The notes under the pieces: model-generated
Told to the model about the DNA's origin: nothing
What the model saw: the letters and a program-made list of their open reading frames with translations, nothing else
The model's database searches: none
Source of the DNA: Physcomitrium patens
Lineage: Eukaryota > Streptophyta > Bryopsida > Funariales > Funariaceae
Length of the DNA stretch: 64,000 bases
Direction: 5' to 3'
Assembly (NCBI RefSeq): GCF_000002425.4
Contig: NC_037265.1
Coordinates: forward strand, 12,852,330-12,916,329
Part shown: in pieces, positions 34,083 to 46,773 of the stretch
Numbering within the stretch: position 1 is the stretch's first letter
Layout: every line of letters starts with the position of its first letter
Translations under genes and position numbers: made by a program

Positions 34083-35058
34083 TTGAATTTGTTTGAATTA
34101 TCTATAGAAGGAAAGATTATAGATGTTACTCGTAGCGGAAGAAAGAATAAATTAACAACTATTACAGATCTTCATGAGCTTATCAACACTCTTAGAATAG
34201 AAATATCATGTATTTCTAATGTGAATCATGGAGGTACTATGCCTACGTCTATAGAAGAAGTTCAGACTTTGTAGCAAGACATTGTGCAATTGAAGGAAGC
34301 AAGTAGGTCGACCTTACAACCAAATCCAAGGAGTTTTGTTTCTACAAGTATAACAAAGAAAAGAATTAGTATGCTGCAGAATTTTGATGGAACAAGATCA
34401 AAATTTTGAGGATTTTTGCAATAAGTCAAGCTTTATCTAACGTTGCATCCTTTCAAATACCTTGATGGATTTACTCAAGTTAGATTCATAGGCATACTTT
34501 CTGTTAGGAAGTACTCTCTCTTGATTTACACCTTTAATAGAAAAAGATTTGTAACTCTTTTATGATTTGAATTCATTTCTAGAAGTGTTTATAGCCACAT
34601 TCAGAGAAAGTGATTGAAAATGAGTAGAAGAGACCAAATTCATATCTTAACGACAAAGATCATGATGAGCCACTATATATATTGCTAAATTCGAAAACCT
34701 TGATTGTGATGTGGACTAGGAATGACAAAGTACTTATCAATCAATTTTGATATGGATTGAAGGATAGTATCAAAGATTTATTATTCATAATACCAAAAAT
34801 AAAATCTTTCAAATAATTTATTGCTCAAATCATTACATGCAACAATTGATTATTTGAAAGGCATCAAGAATAAAGACTTTGCAAGAGAAGAATAAGTCAA
34901 GCAATGGCGGTAGCTTTCAAATTTTTTGAAACATATTCATCAAGGCTAAAACCAATGTAAATTGATACAATACATTTTAAACCTGTCACGAAGCAAGAAA
35001 AGACTCAACATTGTTAAGAAGATTTGTATTTATATTGTAGAAAAGCTAAGCTTACTAC
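34083..35058 (+). pseudogene. Copy H gag, degenerate
   Basis: The open start 34083-34274 is followed in broken frames by stretches matching the G1 gag of copy I: FDGTRSKF (about 34385), a QVRFIG-like piece (about 34475) and, near the end, sequence before the zinc knuckle (LYLYCRKAK, about 35030). Gag normally forms the particle and binds RNA. Element D interrupts the gene just inside the zinc knuckle. Several stops and indels; not functional. Confidence 0.7.
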
Positions 35059-35597
35059 TGTCATTGAAATATGCAAGTAAGCCAATAATTACATGTATAA
35101 ATAGGTAGAAGTAAGTTAATTCTATAGTATTTGGTATGAAGGCTTCTTAGAAGCTTCATAGACACTGCTTTGACTTTATAGATATCTTTAATTGACTTTT
35201 TGGGATTAAAAACATAGTCAATAAGTTAGCCATTTGCCACACATGTTGTTAGCTTGAAGATCAAGCTAACTATGTGGCCCACACATAAAAAAACTTGCTT
35301 TGTAAGTCAAGGCATGTGTCCTACAAAGTCAACACATATTGAAGGTCCTATAGAACATTGCCACGTAGCTCCTAATTAGATAGTATATATAAAGACAAGA
35401 GTAAAGCTTTCTTCACTCTTGTCAATTCTTTTCTTACTTCCAATCTAGTTTCAAGGGTCTCTAATTTTTTTGGCTTTTGGCAAAAGCCATTCCAATTTCT
35501 TTTTCAATATATATATCAAGTTATTTCTATTTTTTCATCTTTCTTTGAGAGAAGTTTCACTCTTTTATTTGTCTTTATCGTGTTGTTATCCTTGATA
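35059..35597 (+). repeat. G1 5' LTR of element D
   Basis: 539 bp, starting TGTCATTGAAATATGC and ending CCTTGATA. The interior then reads GATTGACAAGAGTACACTT. That sequence does not look like the complement of a tRNA 3' end (no TGG start), so the primer of family G1 is unclear. Confidence 0.88.
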
Positions 35598-35848
35598 GAT
35601 TGACAAGAGTACACTTAAAATATTAGAGTTTTATCTAATCTTGATAAAGAAATGATTACTCTTTTTTCTTCATAAGATATAAGCATATTAGAAGTTACAG
35701 ATTACCCTCTTCTAAACTGATATTGTCCTTAGTATTTTCTTTGTTCTCAAGTCTTCTCTTTTATTTGTCTTGAGCGATATTAGACATCTTCTCTTTTCTA
35801 AGTATTATCATGGTAATACTTGCTATGATGAAGAGTTCAATGGCATAA

Positions 35849-36827
35849 ATGCAAGAACAATTGAGAGAGTTAATGCTTGCGATGCATCAACTCAATTTCC
35901 TACTAGATGGAGCAATAAAATTGGTAGGAAGTGAAGATATAGAAATGATTAGAGCTGCTTCAAAATCTGCACCAAATCATATCCCTTCTCCTATGGTGGA
36001 ACACCTTCTAGTGTTAGAGAACCAAGAATTGTCCTATCCGAGAAGTTTGATGGTATCAGATCTAAGTTTCAAGGATTTATCAATCAAGTACAACTTGTGA
36101 TTGAAATTCAATCCCAAAGCTATCCAACTCCAGGATCGCAAGTTAGATTCATTGGTACCCTTCTTTCAGGTTCAGCACTATCGTGGTTTTCATCTTTTGT
36201 TGAACCACGAGATTCAATATTGGATAATCTAGAGGCTATTCTAGCGGAGTTTTGATCCATGTATGGAGAACATGATGCAATTCATGTTGCAACCAATAAG
36301 ATCCATATTTTACGACAAGACAATCGATCAGTAATGTTGTATGCTTCATAATTTTGACAACTTATAACTCATATCAAGTGGGATGATGTTGCACTTATTA
36401 GCCAATTTCTCTAAGGATTACAATATGAGGTAAAAAAATTAATGCTCAACTTAACTGATCCTTGAACATTGAGTCAAGCAATTTACTTTGCTATGAAATG
36501 CGACAATTGCCTTTTTGAATTTCGATCTGAGAACTGTACAAGTAGACCTCAAGATTACTATAATTCAATGGTAATACCAACACTTCTTTAATACATACAT
36601 TCGGAAGTAGAGGATATGTAAATTGATGTAGTACTTTTCAAACCTCTTACTGAGCAAGGAAAGACTCGTCGTCGTCAAGAAGGATTGTGCTTATATTGTA
36701 GAGAACTTAAGCACAATGCTCAATATTTTTCAAAGAAGTGACGCAACCATAAAATGAAGAGTATGGCAATCAAAGAAGATAGCATGTTAGAAAACGAATT
36801 TGTTCAGCTACAATAAGGATCGTGTGG
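35849..36827 (+). pseudogene. Element D gag, broken by stops and by element E
   Basis: An open part at 35849-36100 (MQEQLRELMLAMHQLNFLL ... APNHIPSPMVEH), then shifted frames with matches to copy I gag: FDGIRSKFQGFINQVQLVI (about 36045), SMYGEHDAI (about 36257), QLITHIKWDDVALISQF (about 36360), and the zinc-binding LCLYCRELKHNAQ (about 36690). The last base before element E lies shortly after LENEFVQLQ, in the spacer between gag and protease. Confidence 0.75.
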
Positions 36828-38037
36828 TGTCGTGTTCTAACACGAGTATACCATGAAAATATAAAAAAAGGGGACTTTTATTAATATTCAGATACCTTGA
36901 ATATTGGGAGCAATGACTAATTCCAGTGCAAATATTGAGAGGCCAGGTTTAGTCACCCCGTTACAGTCAGCCGTGGCATACTGAAATACTCCATTCGATT
37001 CCAATAATGGGAGTCAGCAGAAAGAGAAAGGACCAATTCAACGACGGGTGAGCCTGGTTCAAAGAGCCAATTGGATCCAATTTCAAGACATCCAATCGAG
37101 GTCCTATTACGGGCCTCTTATCCAATATGAGACCTGACTTGGTCGGGCAATCCAATGCGGTTCAATTACGGGAACATCCAGGTCTTACTACAGGCCTCTT
37201 AGCCAATATGAGACTTGAATTGGTTGGGCAACTCAATGTGGTCTCGATTACGGGGCTCCGATTCTATTTCAGGCTGTTCCGTCCTTTGTGCCATTTCGAA
37301 AACGTCCTTTTGGTAAAAGGATCTCTTAAAGGTAAAAATGGAGGAGAAAGCTCTGACGACGGAGCTAATTCTGGATCCAAGACGGATGTTTGAAGAAATT
37401 CAGAGGTTAGGGTTTGAAAGAGGGGAGAATTAGGGTTAAAGGGGAGGATAGGTTAAGAAATGAAGGAGAGAGAATAAGGGTTTTTGAAGGATCAGAGAGC
37501 TAGCTTCATGCTTCGGGAGGGGGAAAAAAGACAAAGAATTGGGTTTTTTTTCTTCATAGGGTTTTAAGAAGACTAAGGCAATCGTTGCTGAAGCCGATGT
37601 GTTGTACTGGTAAATTGGAGTTTTAATGAAGTGGGTGTGATTACTCTTGACTGTTTTGGGAAATCGAAGTTACGTTTGTGATTGAAGAATTAAAAGGGTG
37701 TCTATAGGATTGAGTATGCGGAGTGAATGAAATTTTTTGGGTTAATCTAACAAGACAGTTGATGGATATAAGGTCGTGAGTATAAAGCGGTATTGGAGAT
37801 TAGCAGATTGAATTGTTCGGGGTTCTCCGTAACATCTAGAGACCTATTGGCTGGGACAAAAAGGATTTCGACGAGCAGTCAAAGGACATCCATATAGATT
37901 TACGATATATTCTTGCAGTCGTTTATATTCCAATAGTCAAAAACTGATAGATTGCTTGAATATTAGCGAATCTCCATACTACCTTCTACAACCAGATGTC
38001 CGGCACGTTCTCGAGCAGGAAAGCACGTAATACGACA
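36828..38037 (+). repeat. Element E 5' LTR
   Basis: 1210 bp. It contains a diverged internal tandem repeat of about 85 bp (about 37097-37258: CCTCTTATCCAATATGAGAC and CCTCTTAGCCAATATGAGAC). Short ORFs inside the LTR on both strands are chance openings. Confidence 0.9.
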
Positions 38038-38041
38038 CAAG

Positions 38042-38058
38042 TGGTGAACCCGACGTGA
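38042..38058 (+). promoter_or_regulatory. Element E primer-binding site
   Basis: TGGTGAACCCGACGTGA begins four bases after the 5' LTR. TGG is the complement of a tRNA CCA end, so this is a conventional 3'-end primer site. I could not name the tRNA. Confidence 0.6.
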
Positions 38059-38294
38059 AAGCTTGAGGTGGAAGGTATTGGATTTCGTTTGATTTTATTT
38101 TTATTTTTATAGAAAATAAAAATAAAAATTTTGAAGGATCTTTGGGAGGAGTTTTTGGTGGGGGGTCTTCTAAAGGACAAGGTATGCACATGGATCCGTC
38201 TATTGCTAGTATGTTTCAAGCCTTCTCATTATCGATGCAACAATAGCAAAGCAATGATCAAAAAAAAGCTTTGGCAACGTAAGCATTACAAGCA

Positions 38295-40481
38295 GTGGTC
38301 AATAAAATTGATCAATTTGATGGAAGGAATATTTCAAGGTATTTAAGATGTTATATTCGTGAAATGGAATTAAATCAGGTTTTTGAGAAGAAAATGGTTG
38401 AATTATTTGGACTTGCCATGACATCAGAGATAAGAAACCATATTACATCAATTATGAATGGTTATAGGAATTCATGGGAGATTTTTTCACATGCATTGAA
38501 AGACGAATATTTCTTAAAAGATGCTGATCGCGTTACTAAGAAGCTGTTTCTGGAATGGATTGAACGGCCTAATAAGAATTTACAAGCAACAGAGCTACTA
38601 AGGGAATTTGAGAGGCAATACTCTCAATTGTCGAAGGTAGAAAAATTGACATTGGAGCCAAACAAAGTTGATCTATTTCTTCAAGCTGCTGATGGAGAAT
38701 TGCAAGGGAAATTAGAACTCCTTCTTAAAGACAAAGAAGAAGATGAAGGATTGACAACAAAGTGGAAGAACGTTGAAGATGCGGTCGGGTTGCTTACAAA
38801 AAGAGAAAGGAGGAAGGATAGGAGCAATATTCCAAAATCAGTACAAGCACCCAAAGCTCCAATACGTACAACACCACCAACAATGCCTACAGTTCAACCT
38901 TTGACATCCTTATCAAAAAAAGCAGATATGGGGATGGAAGAAATTATATGCGGAATGCGAGATCTTCAAATCAAATTGGCAAGACTTGAAGCGAATACTT
39001 CTACAAACAATTTGAAGAATGTTTCAAAACAAGGATATGTATAAAGATGCATTTCGTGTGATGATGCTTCACATACTAGAAAAGATTACAATGAATTTAA
39101 TAATATGATATGGCAAGGAATTATTTACTGGAAAGATGGAAAGATAGCATTAAAAGATAGGGAGGATCTTCTTCAAACTAATTTTGGCAAGGGAGGAATG
39201 AGAGCATTGGTTCAAGATTACTTAAAAGAGCATGAAACAGCAGCACGAGAAAGTGCAAGTTATGGTGCTAGAGTAGATGATGACCTTGGTGGAAGTACGG
39301 AAACTAGTGAGTTTTGGGCTTCTGCCATTTCTACAATGCAAGAAGGGAAATTACTTCGAGAAGCGTTATTAAGGACTGCAGCTATAATACGAGGTGGAAC
39401 AGATTGGAAGGATCCTGTTGAGTCTCTTTCAATTCATGCATATATTGCTAGGAGCCAACATGAAGCTTTGATGGAAGAAAAGAGACGAGAAAATTTTGAT
39501 GATACAAGAGAAGGAAATTCTTCTAAGAGGCAAACTCGAGGAGACAAGGCTCGGGAGGCAACTTCACAAGAATTGCCTATAAAGGATATCTTAGCATCCT
39601 TAGAAGAAAAAATAAGGGAGACAAAAAATAAGGGCAAATCAATTGCTTATAAGCTACTTTCTGACATTGAAGCGGCAACAAATTTGAAAGGGGTATTGGA
39701 AGAACGTATATTAAATGCTAAGGTGGAATTCACATTGAAAGAAGTTTTGGGAATTGCAAAGAAGGAGTTTCATGATGTTATCATTAACAGCATTAAGCAA
39801 AAGAGGCAATTAATGGACGAAACTGGAATGAGTCATGCTATTGATGCAAGAATATATAAAGATGAAGAAGAGGTTGATATTGGTTACAAGCAACCAACAA
39901 ATGAAAAGAATGGGTATAATCAACGAATATGTTTCGAAGATTATAGTGATAAGGAAATAGAAACTTTGAGCTATTATATTCGAAAATATTGGGCAAGGGC
40001 AACTACTGAGGTATTGGTGAAAGTAGGAGATATAGAAGAACCAATTGTTGCTTTAGTCGACTATGGTTCTGAAATAAATCTCATGTCTAAAGATCTTTAT
40101 AAGAAGCAAAAATGGCCAATTGATATGGAACATGGATGGGCAATACGAACAGCTAATAACACACAGGGCAAATTATATAGACCTTGTTCAGATGCCAAAA
40201 TTCGGATTGGGGATGTTGCGACGGAGCAACATTTTTTTGTTCAAGATACAACGTCTTATCCGTTGATTTTAGGACAACCTTATATTATGGCAACACGGAT
40301 GGAAACAAAAGTACTTAACGATAGTTCTGCTTATACAAGGGTACGTAGCAAAGATGGAAGGAAAGTTGTACAATTTCTAACAGTACCTCTTAACCATGAA
40401 CGGAATCGAGATAGGTTGAGGGAGAAACCATTGCCAAAGATTGTTGAAGGATTTAAGGATTTTGGGGAGGTACCACTGTAA
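38295..40481 (+). pseudogene. Element E gag and protease
   Basis: One frame with a single internal TAA at 39042. Codons before it form gag, starting MVNKIDQFDGRNISRYLRCY. After the stop comes a zinc-knuckle-like CISCDDASHTRKDY, whose last Cys appears replaced by Tyr. A long Lys/Glu-rich region follows (39105-39960), and then an aspartic protease with active-site stretch ALVDYGSEINLMS (about 40050). That gives Asp-Tyr-Gly in place of the usual Asp-Ser/Thr-Gly. ILGQPYIMA (about 40270) is the second conserved protease segment. After 40481 the frame shifts by one step to the RT frame. Confidence 0.8.
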
Positions 40482-40558
40482 AGCGAGATTATGGAGGTAC
40501 AAAAGAGGAGGTACTCTCGTGAAATGAAGGTGCCTTTGATGCGAGTTTTATTGATATT

Positions 40559-42682
40559 TTGGAGAATGGAAATATTATGTATAAGAAAGGGGATGATTTT
40601 AAAAGAAAAAAAAGAAAAAGATTATATAATATTGAAGGAGAATTACGCAAGTTAGGTACATTGCAAGATGATGAGAGAATTTTAGGTGTTTATGAAGAAA
40701 ATGGACTGGAAGATTCATTGGAATTGATTACATCTATTGGGTTAGGGGATAATGATAAGATTGTTGAGATTCATTCGAGAGAGGTTTATACCATGCTTGA
40801 ATCTTTTCAAGCACCAGAAGTCACAGTAGAGACGAGATATAAAACGGCAAATAAGAAGGTAAAGCGTGTTGCCGGACCATTACCAGAGGATTCTAAAGAA
40901 CAAATGGGAGAAGCATCAAAAGAAGCAAGTTTAAGAGATCCAATGAGTATTGGACATCAGTTTACTAAAGAGACTTTTGAAGAATTGAAGATTGGTTCTG
41001 ATGGTTCTTTATTGCCGGAGGAAATTACTTGCTTCAAAAAGATGTTGGCTAAACAAGGTAGATCGTTTGCCTTCGAATTTTATGAAATTGGGTATGTAGA
41101 TCCGAATATTATAACACTTATAGTTATCTTCACTGTACCGCATGTACCTTGGAATCTAAGACCGATTCCAGTACCGAGGGCACATTTACCTAAATTGGTG
41201 GAACTATTAAAAGAAAAGATAAAGATGAAAATATTAGAACTCTCATTTGCGCCGTATTCTAGTCGATGGTTTACGGTACCTAAGAAGAATGGGTCACTAC
41301 GGTTTATTCAAGATATGCAACCGATGAATGCAATAACAATCAGGAATGCAGGAATTGGACCTATTGTGGATGAATTTGCTGAGGCGTTTGCTGGAAGGGC
41401 GATCTATTCAATGGGTGACTTGTATTCAGGTTATGATCAATTTCAACTTGACGAAGGAAGTAGAGATATGAAAACAATAAAGACACCACTTGGATTGGTT
41501 AGAATGTGCACTCTTCTTCAAGGCGCGACTAACTCAGTTGCGTATATGATGAATGGGATGAATAAGATATTGAAAGATTTTATTCTGGAAAAGACTATGC
41601 CTTTTCTGGATGATGTTCCTATAAAAGGGTGCAGAAAAGGAGACAAGGATGAAACTTTAGATAAGAGGAGGTGTCGCAAATATGTTGTTGATCATATACA
41701 AGATTGTGAAAAGATTTTAACTTGGCTTGGAGAAGTTCATCTTACATTATCGGGAATAAAGTCCGTATTTGGAGTGCGAGAGGTTGTAATTGTTGGACAT
41801 TTATGTGGATCTTATGGAAGAAAATCAGATCCGACTAAAGTTGATGCAATTGGAAGGATGAAAGAAGATTGTGATTTTTTAATAGAGGTTTGCAGGTTTT
41901 TAAGTGCATGTGTATTTTATCGAATCTGGATCCTTCATTATGCTCACATTGTAGATCTATTATATGAACTATTACTCAAGGGCTACCGATTTAAATGGGA
42001 AGAAAGGCATATTCAGGCAATGCAAAGATTGAAGAAATTATTGATGTCACCTCTAATATTGAGGAAGATTGATTATAAGTGTAATAGACCAGTGATTCTT
42101 ACTGTGGACGCTAGTCCAATAGCCGTTGGATGGGCTGTGGGTCAAGATGATTGAAGTGGGAATAGATTTGTAGTTCGATTTGGGGCTAAAGTTTTAAGTA
42201 TTCGTCAGCGTGCATATTCGCAAGTCAAAAGAGAACTTTGGGGAGTCGTTTTGGCTATGAAAGCTGAAAAGGACTATTTGATTGGGGCAGTAGTAGTAAT
42301 TGAAACAGATTGCTTGCCATTGATTGGAATGATTATTAACTGTTCAATGCCAGATATTGCAATGTTGAGATGGATTGCTTATATTAAGTCACTAAATCCA
42401 GAATTTAAGCATATCACTGGAAAGGACAATTTAGTAGCAGACATGCTATCTCGAGCAAGATACGAGAAAGAGGACGAAATGGTTGAAGACATTGATGACG
42501 TCGGATTGAAATTCTATTCAATATCAAATCTCAACAGAGAAGACAAGCTTTTTCTTGAAGAATCTTATGAAGGAGAATTATTGGATATTGGTCATTACTT
42601 GAATACATTGACTAAGCAGGGGAATTGGTCTATAGAAAAATTCAAACAAATAAGAAAAAAAGTATATGGATTTTTGCTTTAA
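40559..42682 (+). pseudogene. Element E reverse transcriptase and RNase H
   Basis: Open at 40559-42154 with one TGA at 42152, then open again to 42682. The RT shows RWFTVPKKNGSLRFIQDMQ, then YSMGDLYSGYDQFQL and LLQGATNSVAYMMN. The catalytic box is PFLDDVPIKG (about 41605), i.e. FLDD in place of YLDD. The RNase H starts VILTVDASPIAVGWAVGQDD (about 42090), has VIETDCLPLIGMI and ends GKDNLVADMLSRARY (about 42470). RT and RNase H make the DNA copy of the element RNA. Confidence 0.88.
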
Positions 42683-43957
42683 GAGAGATTCTTATGGAAG
42701 AGACCAAAGAAAGGAATTGGGATGCCACAACGAGTGATAGGCAAAAAAGAAGAAAAACTAAAATTATTAAATGAGTTCTATGACAGTTTATAGATAAGGC
42801 ATAGAGGAATCTGGGCTACTTTTGCTAAACTCAAGGAACGATATTGGTGGAAAAATATGTATGGAGATGTGCTCTCATTTGTAGAGTCATGTGAAATCTG
42901 TCAATCGTATTCTAATATCCGACATCGAGATGGTCTTCATCCTACGTATCCTCAAGCTATTCATTTTAAATAGATTGTTGATTTGGTTATTATGCCAGTT
43001 GGATTATGACAGATGAGATATTTGGTTTTAGCTCGTGAATATTTATCAAATCAAGTAGAAGGAAGAGTATTGAGGACAAAATCTACAGAGGGGATTAGTA
43101 GGTTTTTGCTTGAAGATGTCATTTGCCACTACGGATGCGTAGGAAAAATCACTCGAGATCATGGAGAATTAAATGCACAAGAAGCTCGTAAGTTCTTTGA
43201 AAGATGTAGAGTTAAACTATCACTGACTACTGCTTATAATCTGGAAGGGAATGCGAAAAGCGAATGTCGTCACTCACCGATTGTGAAAGCATTAGTTAAA
43301 GCTTGTAATGGAAAAGTTAAAGAGTGGCCACAGCTTTTGTCATTTGCATTATGGGATGATCGAATAACAAATAGTTCAGTGAGAAGATATATGCCAGTAG
43401 AACTTATGACAGGTCGAAAACTAATTATGCTGATTGAAGAAAAGGAATTTACTTGGAGTATGCTACCATGGGAAGATGGATTGACAAGAGAAGAACTTCT
43501 AGCTGTTAGGATTCGACAATTGGAGCAAAGATCAGAAGATGTGCAGATATCATTGGAAAGATTAAAAAGAGCAAGGTTACAAAACAAAGCGCGATTCGAT
43601 AAGCAACATCGTTTGAGACCTAAAGCAATCGAGGAAGGTGACTGGGTACTTGTTTATGACAATAGTCTGGATAATCAACATAGTACTTTGCAGAAATTTT
43701 CAAAACGTTGGTTTGGACCATATGTAGTAACAACTGTTCATGACAATGCGACTTACTCATTACGGGAGTTAGATGGTATAAAATTAGAAATATCAATTGC
43801 AAGGAAGCGAATAAAAATATTTAAACGAAGACACACTGAGATGAATATGGAAGACCTTAATGAAGGTATAGAGATTCTGCAGCAAGAAGATGAAAGTGAT
43901 TTAGATAATGAAGGTGACGAAGACAAATGGGAGAAAGACATACAAAATATATTCTAA
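42683..43957 (+). pseudogene. Element E integrase
   Basis: Same frame as the RT. The zinc-binding part lies at 42795-42905 (HRGIWATFAKLKERYWW ... CEICQ), with stops at about 42791, 42971 and 43007. The core has VDLVIMPVG (about 42975, first Asp), TRDHGELNAQEARKF (about 43153, second Asp) and EGNAKSECRH (about 43245, Glu). The C-terminal part has ARFDKQHRLRPKAIEEGDWVL and RWFGPYVV. No chromodomain is seen; the tail is acidic. Open from 43013 to 43957. Confidence 0.82.
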
Positions 43958-44019
43958 ATCAAATAGCAATTGGGTAAATTGGTGCATATCGGAGGATGCA
44001 CAGGTTTAGAGGGAGTGGA

Positions 44020-45229
44020 TGTTGTATTGTAACACGAGTATATTATGAAAATATAAAGAAAGGGGACTTTTATTAATGTTCAGTTACCTTGAATATTGGG
44101 AGCAATGACCAATTCCAGTACAAATATTGAGAGGCCAGGTTCAATCATCCCGTTACAGTCAGCTGGGGCATATTGAAATGTGCCATTCGATTCCAATAAC
44201 GGGAGTCAGCAGAAAGGAAAAGGACCAATTCAATGACAAGTGAGCCTGGTTTGAAGAGCCAATGGGATCCAATTTCAAGACATGCAATCGAGGTCCTATT
44301 ACGGGCCTCTTATCCAATATGAGACCTGACTTGGTCGGGCAACCCAATGCGGTCCAATTACGGGAACATCCAGATCTTACTACGGGCCTCTTAGCCAATA
44401 TGAGACTTGAATTGGTCGGGTGACTCAATGTGGTCCCGATTACGGAGCTCCGATTTTGTTTCAGGTTGTTCCATCCTTTGTGCCGTTCCGGGAACATCCT
44501 TTCGGTAAATGGATCTCTTAAAGGTAAAAATAGAGGAGAAAGCTCTAACGGCGGAGCTAAATCCAGATCCAAGACGAAAGATTGAAGAAATTCAGAGGCT
44601 AGGGTTTGAAAGAGGGGAGAATTAGGGTTAAAGGGGAGGATAGGTTAAGAAATGAAGGGGAGAGAATAAGGGTTTTTGAAGGGTCAGAGAGCTAGCTTCA
44701 TGCTTTGGAAGGAAGAAAAAAGACAGAGAATTGAATTTTTTTTCTTCATAGGGTTTTGGGAAGACTGAGGTAATTGTTGCTGAAGTCGATGTGTTGTACT
44801 GGTGAATTGGGGTTTTAATGAAGTGGGTGTGATTACTCTTGACTGTTTTGGAAAATCAAAGTTACGTCTGTGATTGAAGAATTAAAAGGGTATCTATAGG
44901 ATTGAGTATGGGGAGTGAATGAAATTTTTTGGGTTAATCTAACAAAACAGTCAGTGGATATAAGGTCGTGAGTATAAAGCGGTATTGGAGATTAGCAGAA
45001 TGGGTTGTTTAGGGTTCTCTGTAACGTCTAAAGACCTATCGACTAAGACAAAAAGGATTTCGGCGAGCAGTCGAAGGACATCCGTATAGATTTATGATAT
45101 ATTCTTGCAGTCGTTTATATTCCAACAGTCAAAAACCGATAGACTGCTTGAATATTAGCGAATCTCTATACTACCTTTTATAGCCAGATGCCCGACGCGT
45201 TCTCGAGTAAGAAAGCACATAATACGACA
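44020..45229 (+). repeat. Element E 3' LTR
   Basis: 1210 bp, directly after a purine-rich tract (AGAGGGAGTGGA, about 44008-44019). Same length as the 5' LTR. Confidence 0.9.
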
Positions 45230-45233
45230 GCGG

Positions 45234-45815
45234 TTGGAACCTTGTATAATGCCTTGTGAAGGTCCTATCTTCTCCTCAGAAACTTTTCCATTTTTTACGA
45301 TAAATGTTATTGTAGGACCTAAACATCTCAAAGCCTCTGCCTTGCTAGATTCAGGAGTCTCAGCATGTTTTTTAGATGAAAAATTTGCTAAAAGACATAG
45401 GATATTTTTAGTAAAGAAAACTCAACCTGTTCATGTAGAAGTCATAGATAGTTGTTTATTGTCTTCAGGAGATGTTACTCATAAAATCCTTCCTATAGAA
45501 ATAGCAACTAATACTCATGGTAGCTTTATAATATTTAATATGATTAGATCTCTTTTTAATCCAATCATTTTAGGTTTATCATGGCTAAAAAAATATAACC
45601 CTAAAATAGATTGGACTTCTCGTAGTCTTGATTTTTCTGAAAGTATAACTAAGAGTGTAGATAATCAAGTAGAAATTCATAAGTCTAGTATAATTAAACC
45701 TATATTTGTAGGTGCAAGAGATTTCTTGCATGTTGCAAAAGAAGGATCACCTTGTGTTATTTATATCACATCTGTTTCTATTGGTGGAAAGACTTCAAGT
45801 CACATTCTAAGCTAA
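45234..45815 (+). pseudogene. Element D aspartic protease
   Basis: An open stretch of 193 codons carrying the retropepsin active site ALLDSGVSACFLDE (about 45330) and the later segment NPIILGLSWLKKYNPKID (about 45560), which closes the protease fold in Ty3/gypsy elements. A stop at 45813 separates it from the RT. The protease cleaves the Gag-Pol polyprotein. The 5' junction with gag is interrupted by element E. Confidence 0.85.
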
Positions 45816-45833
45816 TATCAAGATTTTCAAGAT

Positions 45834-46773
45834 GTATTTGAGAAAAAAAATACGGATACTCTTCCAAAACATCATTCCTATGACTGCTCAATTGACCTTC
45901 AAGAAGGAGCACAATCGCCATTTGGACCAATCTACAGTTTATTTCAAAATGAGTTAGTTGAACTCAAGGAGTATATTGAAGAGAATTTGGCCAAAAACTT
46001 CATACGCCATTTCAAATCTCCTGCAAGCGCTCTAATTCTATTTGTGAAGAGAAAAGATGGATCATTATGGATGTGTGTTGATTATCAAGGACTCAACAAA
46101 ATCACTATAAAAAATAGGTACTTGCTATCTTTGATATCCGGACTTCCTGATCAATTGAATCAAGCTAAGATCTATACAAAAATAGATCTATGGAGAGCAT
46201 ACAATTTGGTATGCATCAAAGAAGGAGATGAATGGAAGACTGTGTTTCAAAAAAGGTATGGACATTTTGAATACAACGTCATGCCTTTTGGACTTACAAA
46301 CACACCAGCAGCATTCCAACATCTAATGAACGATGTCTTTTGGGAGTTTTTAGATGATTTTATTGTTTATTACCTAAATGACATCTTAATTTATTCTAAG
46401 AACCCAGAAGAATATGAACTGCATGTTCGCCAAGTATTACAAAAATTAAAAGATGCAAGACTCTATGCCAAGATAAAAAAGTATATATTTCACACTACTC
46501 AAGTCGACTTCTTAGGATAAATCATTTCAAATGATGGACTTATGATAGATCCTAAGAAAGTTCAAACTATTATAGATTAGAAGATCTCAAAAACGGTAAG
46601 AGATGTCCAATGCTTTTTGGGATTCACCAACTACTATCAGATCTTCATGAAAGACTTCTCCTAAGTTGTAGCTCTACTTACATATTTGACTTGCAAAGAC
46701 AAACTTCAATGGAATCAAGAAGTAGAAGTAGTATTTGAAGCTTTAAAGATAGCCTTTGTTTCTACATCAATCT
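45834..46773 (+). pseudogene. Element D reverse transcriptase
   Basis: From YQDFQDVFEKK through GPIYSLFQNELVELKEYI, KDGSLWMCVDYQGLNKIT, KIDLWRAYNLVCI and [20 protein letters not shown]. The catalytic box is YYLNDILIYSKN (about 46370), with Asn replacing the second box residue Asp (YLDD to YLND), so this copy is catalytically dead. Stops at about 46518, 46578 and 46662. Copia F then interrupts it in the RNase H region, at AATCT. Confidence 0.88.

Larger units (their letters stand above)
36828..45229 (+). mobile_element. Element E: divergent Ty3/gypsy element, 8.4 kb
   Basis: LTRs of equal length (1210 bp, 36828-38037 and 44020-45229) start TGTCGTG or TGTTGTA and end TACGACA. They differ by roughly 10% in the first 270 bp by eye, so this is an older insertion. 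The flanks GTGG (36824-36827) and GCGG (45230-45233) are a probable 4-bp target duplication with one change. Gene order gag-protease-RT-RNase H-integrase is that of Ty3/gypsy. The proteins differ strongly from G1. It sits between gag and protease of element D. Confidence 0.9.

Noticed and set aside
36967-38219. ORFs within the element E LTRs (also 44159-44572)
   Set aside because: They lie in LTR sequence, occur on both strands, and show no domain; the two LTR copies do not keep the same frames.
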